Positions 61,396 to 64,000 of a stretch of 64,000 nucleotides of DNA are shown here, in pieces. Position numbers and translations under genes: made by a program. Positions within the stretch are counted from its first letter, which is position 1. Every line of letters begins with the position of its first letter. The notes under the pieces were generated by a model, which was not told where the DNA came from, did no database searches, and saw only the letters and a list, made by a program, of their open reading frames with translations. Origin of the DNA: Streptomyces sp. Ru72 (lineage in GTDB: Bacteria; Actinomycetota; Actinomycetes; Streptomycetales; Streptomycetaceae); the NCBI RefSeq assembly GCF_002920635.1, contig NZ_PQSR01000026.1:1-64000 (forward strand). The letters run 5' to 3'.

Positions 61396-61699
61396 GGGAG
61401 TGGGTTCTCCTGGATTTGACGTGGTTGGGCACGGCGAAGTGGCCGCGTGGGGTTGCGGTACCCGAGTGCCCGATGGACGCGTCAGCCGGAGGAGAGAGGG
61501 GTCCTGTGCGGCTGTCGAGTACAGCTAGCCATTGTGCCATACCCTGCGGGCCGCTCATGGCCGAGGGGGCGGTGCGCAGGTGTGCGGACATGCCGAAGGG
61601 GCATCCGGCGCCGGGGTCCCCCGGGCGTTGCTCACGCCACCCGGCGCTCACGGATGCCTGTGGGCAAGTGAGGTACGGCCGCCACGAGCAGCCGTCGGC
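61396..61699. other. Gap upstream of rpsP
   Basis: 304 bp containing the rpsP promoter region on the minus strand. I see an AT-richer patch at about 61511-61540 (CTAGCCATTGTG) but no clear paired -35/-10, no gene and no long inverted repeat. Confidence 0.5.
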
Positions 61700-62296
61700 T
61701 CAGCTTGCCGCCGCTCCCACCGGCTCGGGGATGCGGAACGGTTTTCCGCAGCCGCCGCACACGATCGGAGCCTGGGCCAGGACCGAGGGGACCACCCGCA
61801 CGTTGCGGCCGCAGTCGCAGACCGCCTTGACGCGGACGCCGCCCCCGGAGGAGCCGTGCCGGGCGGCCGGGCCCCGGAACGTGCGGGCCGTGTCGGCGGC
61901 CGTCGCCTGCGAGTGGGCCTTGAGCGCGCGCTGGAGCCGCTCGATCGTCGGGCGGTAGCGCCGTTTCGCCTCGGGGTTGAGCGTGACCAGGGAGAAGCCG
62001 CTGCTCGGGTGCGGCTCCTCGGGGTGGTCCAGGCCCAGCTCCTCGGCGATCGCGAGGAATCTGCGGTTGTGGTAGCGGCCGGCACGGGAGGTGTCGCGTA
62101 CTCCGCGCGCGGCGGCGATGCCGTGGACTGCCTCATGCAGCAGTCGTTCGAAGGAGAGTTCGTGCCCGCAGGCGGACGACGACTCTCCGATCAGTGACTC
62201 GGGCGCGGCAAGATCGGGCAGCTCGGAGTGGTACCGCTGAATGTCGGCCCACGCCTGCGCCAGCTCTGCGGCGAGAACAGGTGGTGTCGTGCTCAC
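61700..62296 (-). CDS. SprT-like zinc metalloprotease-type protein
   Basis: 198-aa protein with the HExxH metal site in ERLLHEAVHGIAAARGVRDTSRAGRYHNRRF and a C-terminal zinc-ribbon-like Cys cluster (VCDCGRNVRVV and VCGGCGKPFRIP). This is a SprT-like layout, seen in actinobacterial and mobile-element proteins. GTG 62296 has no Shine-Dalgarno, so a leaderless message is possible. It sits with the extra proS beyond rpsP, where the signal-recognition gene ffh is often found nearby in Streptomyces. Function unknown. Confidence 0.7.
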   Translation of the reverse strand: MSTTPPVLAAELAQAWADIQRYHSELPDLAAPESLIGESSSACGHELSFERLLHEAVHGIAAARGVRDTSRAGRYHNRRFLAIAEELGLDHPEEPHPSSGFSLVTLNPEAKRRYRPTIERLQRALKAHSQATAADTARTFRGPAARHGSSGGGVRVKAVCDCGRNVRVVPSVLAQAPIVCGGCGKPFRIPEPVGAAAS

Positions 62297-62555
62297 GTAA
62301 TGACAACGAGCCTGAGGTCCCCTGTGTTCCTATTCCGGGGCATCCCAAATAATTTGCACGTACCCGTCAGTTGCCGCTGATGCGTCCTGACGAGGGCGGG
62401 TGCGCCGAACTGCGGAGAAGTCTCACAGCTCATCCCAAGGTGGTGCGTAGCGACGCCTACGACCCGGCGCGTAGCGGAACTCCGCACGCCGGGGCTGCTG
62501 TGGTCCTCGGATACGCAAGAGGCGTTTCGGCCGCTCTTGGAACCCGTCCGGTATC

Positions 62556-63971
62556 TCAGTAAGCGCGCGCGACGACGGCGACGTTACCGGGTGCGTCGTC
62601 GGCGTCGGGAACCGACCCGTCCTCGGCGACCAGACACCGTACGGTCACCGCGTGCTCGGCCAGCCCCGCCTCGCCGTCCTCGCCGAGCACGGCCCACGGA
62701 ATGCGAGCCCAGCCGCCCGCCGTGGCCGCCTCGACGGCCTCCTCGATCGTGGACACGTCCACCGTGCGGGACTCCCGGCGCTCACGCGACTGCTCCAGCA
62801 GCAGCGCCTGGTCCTCCTCGAGGATCCCGGGCAGTGTCCCGGCAAGCGCGTCGACCGGGACCGGCTCCTTGCCCCCGGGGATGCGTCGGACCAGCACCGC
62901 GGTGCCGTTCTCCAGGTCTCGGGGTCCGATCTCGACGCGTACGGGCACGCCCTTGAGTTCCCAGTCGACGGCGCGGCGGCCGAAGGGGGTGTCGGTGCGG
63001 TCGTCGACGTGGACGCGGAGCCCCGCCGATCTCAGCCGGTCGCCGGTCTCGCGGACCGTGGCCAGAACCGTCTCGTCGCCCTTGATCGCGAGGACGACCA
63101 CCTGGATGGGGGCCAGGCGTGGCGGGACGCGCAGACCGTCGTCGTCGCCGTGCGTCATCACCAGGGCGCCGATCATGCGGGTGGTGGACCCCCAGGAGGT
63201 CTGCCAGACGAGTTCCTGTGTGCCGTCCTTCGACAGGTACTGCGTGCGGAAGGCCCTGGCGAAGTTCTGGCCCAGCTCATGGCTGGTGACCATCTGCAGG
63301 GCCTTGCCGTCCCCCATCATGCTTTCGAGGGTGAGGGTGTTGATCGCGCCGGCGAAGCGCTCCCTGGCCGTCTTGCGACCGGACACGAAGTCCGTCGCGA
63401 GGACGTTGCGCAGAAAGTCCCCGTAGACGTCGCGGTGGATGCGGGCGGCGAAGTCCCGGGCCTCCTCGTAGGTGGCGTGCGCCGTGTGGCCCTCCTGCCA
63501 CAGGAACTCGGAGGTGCGCAGGAAGAGCCGCGGCCTGAGTTCCCAACGCACCACGTTCGCCCACTGGTTGATCAGGAGCGGAAGGTCGCGGTAGCTCTGG
63601 ATCCACTTGGAGAAGTACTCGTTGACGATGGTCTCGGAGGTGGGCCGGACGACCGCCGGCTCCTCCAGTTCCTTGCCGCCGCCGTGCGTGACCACGGCGA
63701 GTTCGGGCGCGAATCCCTCGACGTGTTCGGCCTCCCTCGTCAGGTACGACTGGGGGATCAGCAGCGGGAAGTAGGCGTTCTGAGTGCCCGTCTCCTTGAT
63801 GCGGGCGTCCATCTCCTGCTGCATCCGCTCCCACAGCCCGTACCCGTACGGTCGGATCACCATGGTGCCGCGCACCGGCCCGTTGTCCGCCAGTTCGGCC
63901 TTGTTCACGATGTCCTGGTACCAACGGGGAAAGTCCTCCGCCCGGGGCGTGAGGACGGGTGCCTTTGCCAT
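62556..63971 (-). CDS. proS: Prolyl-tRNA synthetase, archaeal/eukaryotic type
   Basis: 471-aa class II synthetase charging tRNA-Pro. Motif 2 and 3 regions are VVRWELRPRLFLRTSEFLWQEGHTAH and QTSWGSTTRMIGALVMTHGDDDGLRVPPRLAP. It lacks the ~180-residue editing insertion of bacterial ProRS and ends in the C-terminal tyrosine (VARAY) characteristic of the archaeal/eukaryotic form. Only one Cys remains in the C-terminal domain, so the usual zinc site is lost. Most Streptomyces also carry a bacterial-type proS elsewhere, so this is probably an additional enzyme. ATG 63971 has no Shine-Dalgarno. Confidence 0.88.
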   Translation of the reverse strand: MAKAPVLTPRAEDFPRWYQDIVNKAELADNGPVRGTMVIRPYGYGLWERMQQEMDARIKETGTQNAYFPLLIPQSYLTREAEHVEGFAPELAVVTHGGGKELEEPAVVRPTSETIVNEYFSKWIQSYRDLPLLINQWANVVRWELRPRLFLRTSEFLWQEGHTAHATYEEARDFAARIHRDVYGDFLRNVLATDFVSGRKTARERFAGAINTLTLESMMGDGKALQMVTSHELGQNFARAFRTQYLSKDGTQELVWQTSWGSTTRMIGALVMTHGDDDGLRVPPRLAPIQVVVLAIKGDETVLATVRETGDRLRSAGLRVHVDDRTDTPFGRRAVDWELKGVPVRVEIGPRDLENGTAVLVRRIPGGKEPVPVDALAGTLPGILEEDQALLLEQSRERRESRTVDVSTIEEAVEAATAGGWARIPWAVLGEDGEAGLAEHAVTVRCLVAEDGSVPDADDAPGNVAVVARAY

Positions 63972-63977
63972 GGCGCG

Positions 63978-63983
63978 ATGGTA
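63978..63983 (-). promoter_or_regulatory. Putative -10 element for a leaderless proS transcript
   Basis: On the minus strand TACCAT (TAnnnT form) lies 6 nt before the A of the proS ATG, and no Shine-Dalgarno is present. This matches the pattern of leaderless actinobacterial messages. The -35 region runs into the window edge. Confidence 0.45.
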
Positions 63984-64000
63984 CGGGGGCACCCGTGTGC

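Noticed and set aside
1..64000. CRISPR array, prophage, IS element or biosynthetic gene cluster
   Set aside because: No regularly spaced repeats, transposase, phage structural genes or PKS/NRPS-type enzymes were seen. The only mobile-element trace is the recombinase remnant at 42.5 kb.

Overview
The window is high-GC (about 70 percent or more, strong G/C bias at third codon positions) and is a piece of a Streptomyces chromosome. The evidence is the sporulation sigma factor WhiG, four consecutive type I signal peptidases upstream of rplS, an LAETG sortase substrate, many GTG/TTG starts, one rare TTA codon, and the order rpsP-khpA-rimM-trmD-rplS-sip-yraN-comM-dprA-whiG-rpsB-tsf-pyrH-frr-cdsA-rlmN. 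No tRNA, rRNA, CRISPR array or intact mobile element was found.

Left part (1-33 kb) is metabolic. A sugar ABC-transporter binding protein (cut by the window edge) and a cytoplasmic GH3 glycosidase diverge from a region with two identical 14-bp palindromes. From about 3.7 to 30 kb lies a dispersed amine/GABA catabolic region. It holds three aldehyde dehydrogenases, gabT, a second class III aminotransferase, a DadA-type FAD amine oxidase, a full polyamine-type ABC transporter (potDABC), a PucR regulator and an Lrp/AsnC regulator. The likely logic is uptake of a polyamine or its glutamylated form, oxidation or transamination to an aminoaldehyde, dehydrogenation to GABA, then transamination. Interspersed are a VirD4/TraG-like ATPase, a NADAR protein, a frameshifted DUF4190 membrane protein gene, a probable aminodeoxyfutalosine deaminase (menaquinone), a glycerophosphodiesterase, an ECF sigma factor fused to a zinc-finger/transmembrane/extracellular tail, and a secreted serine hydrolase with a TTA codon at position 3.

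Middle part (30-43 kb): a two-gene ABC module with a degenerate signature motif, a VOC protein, an LAETG surface protein with a near-consensus promoter and a leader hairpin, a GNAT enzyme, and a thiBPQ-type ABC transporter under a clear TPP riboswitch. After rlmN comes an accessory pocket with a secreted GH74 xyloglucanase carrying an N-terminal ricin-type trefoil, a decayed tyrosine-recombinase C-terminus, and a YceI protein.

Right part (43.5-64 kb) is core: cdsA-frr-pyrH-tsf-rpsB, an M23 peptidase, a TetR regulator, whiG, dprA-comM-yraN, DUF2469, a Nudix hydrolase, sipZ/Y/X/W, rplS, trmD-rimM-khpA-rpsP. The edge beyond rpsP carries a SprT-like protein and an archaeal/eukaryotic-type prolyl-tRNA synthetase that appears to start from a leaderless transcript.
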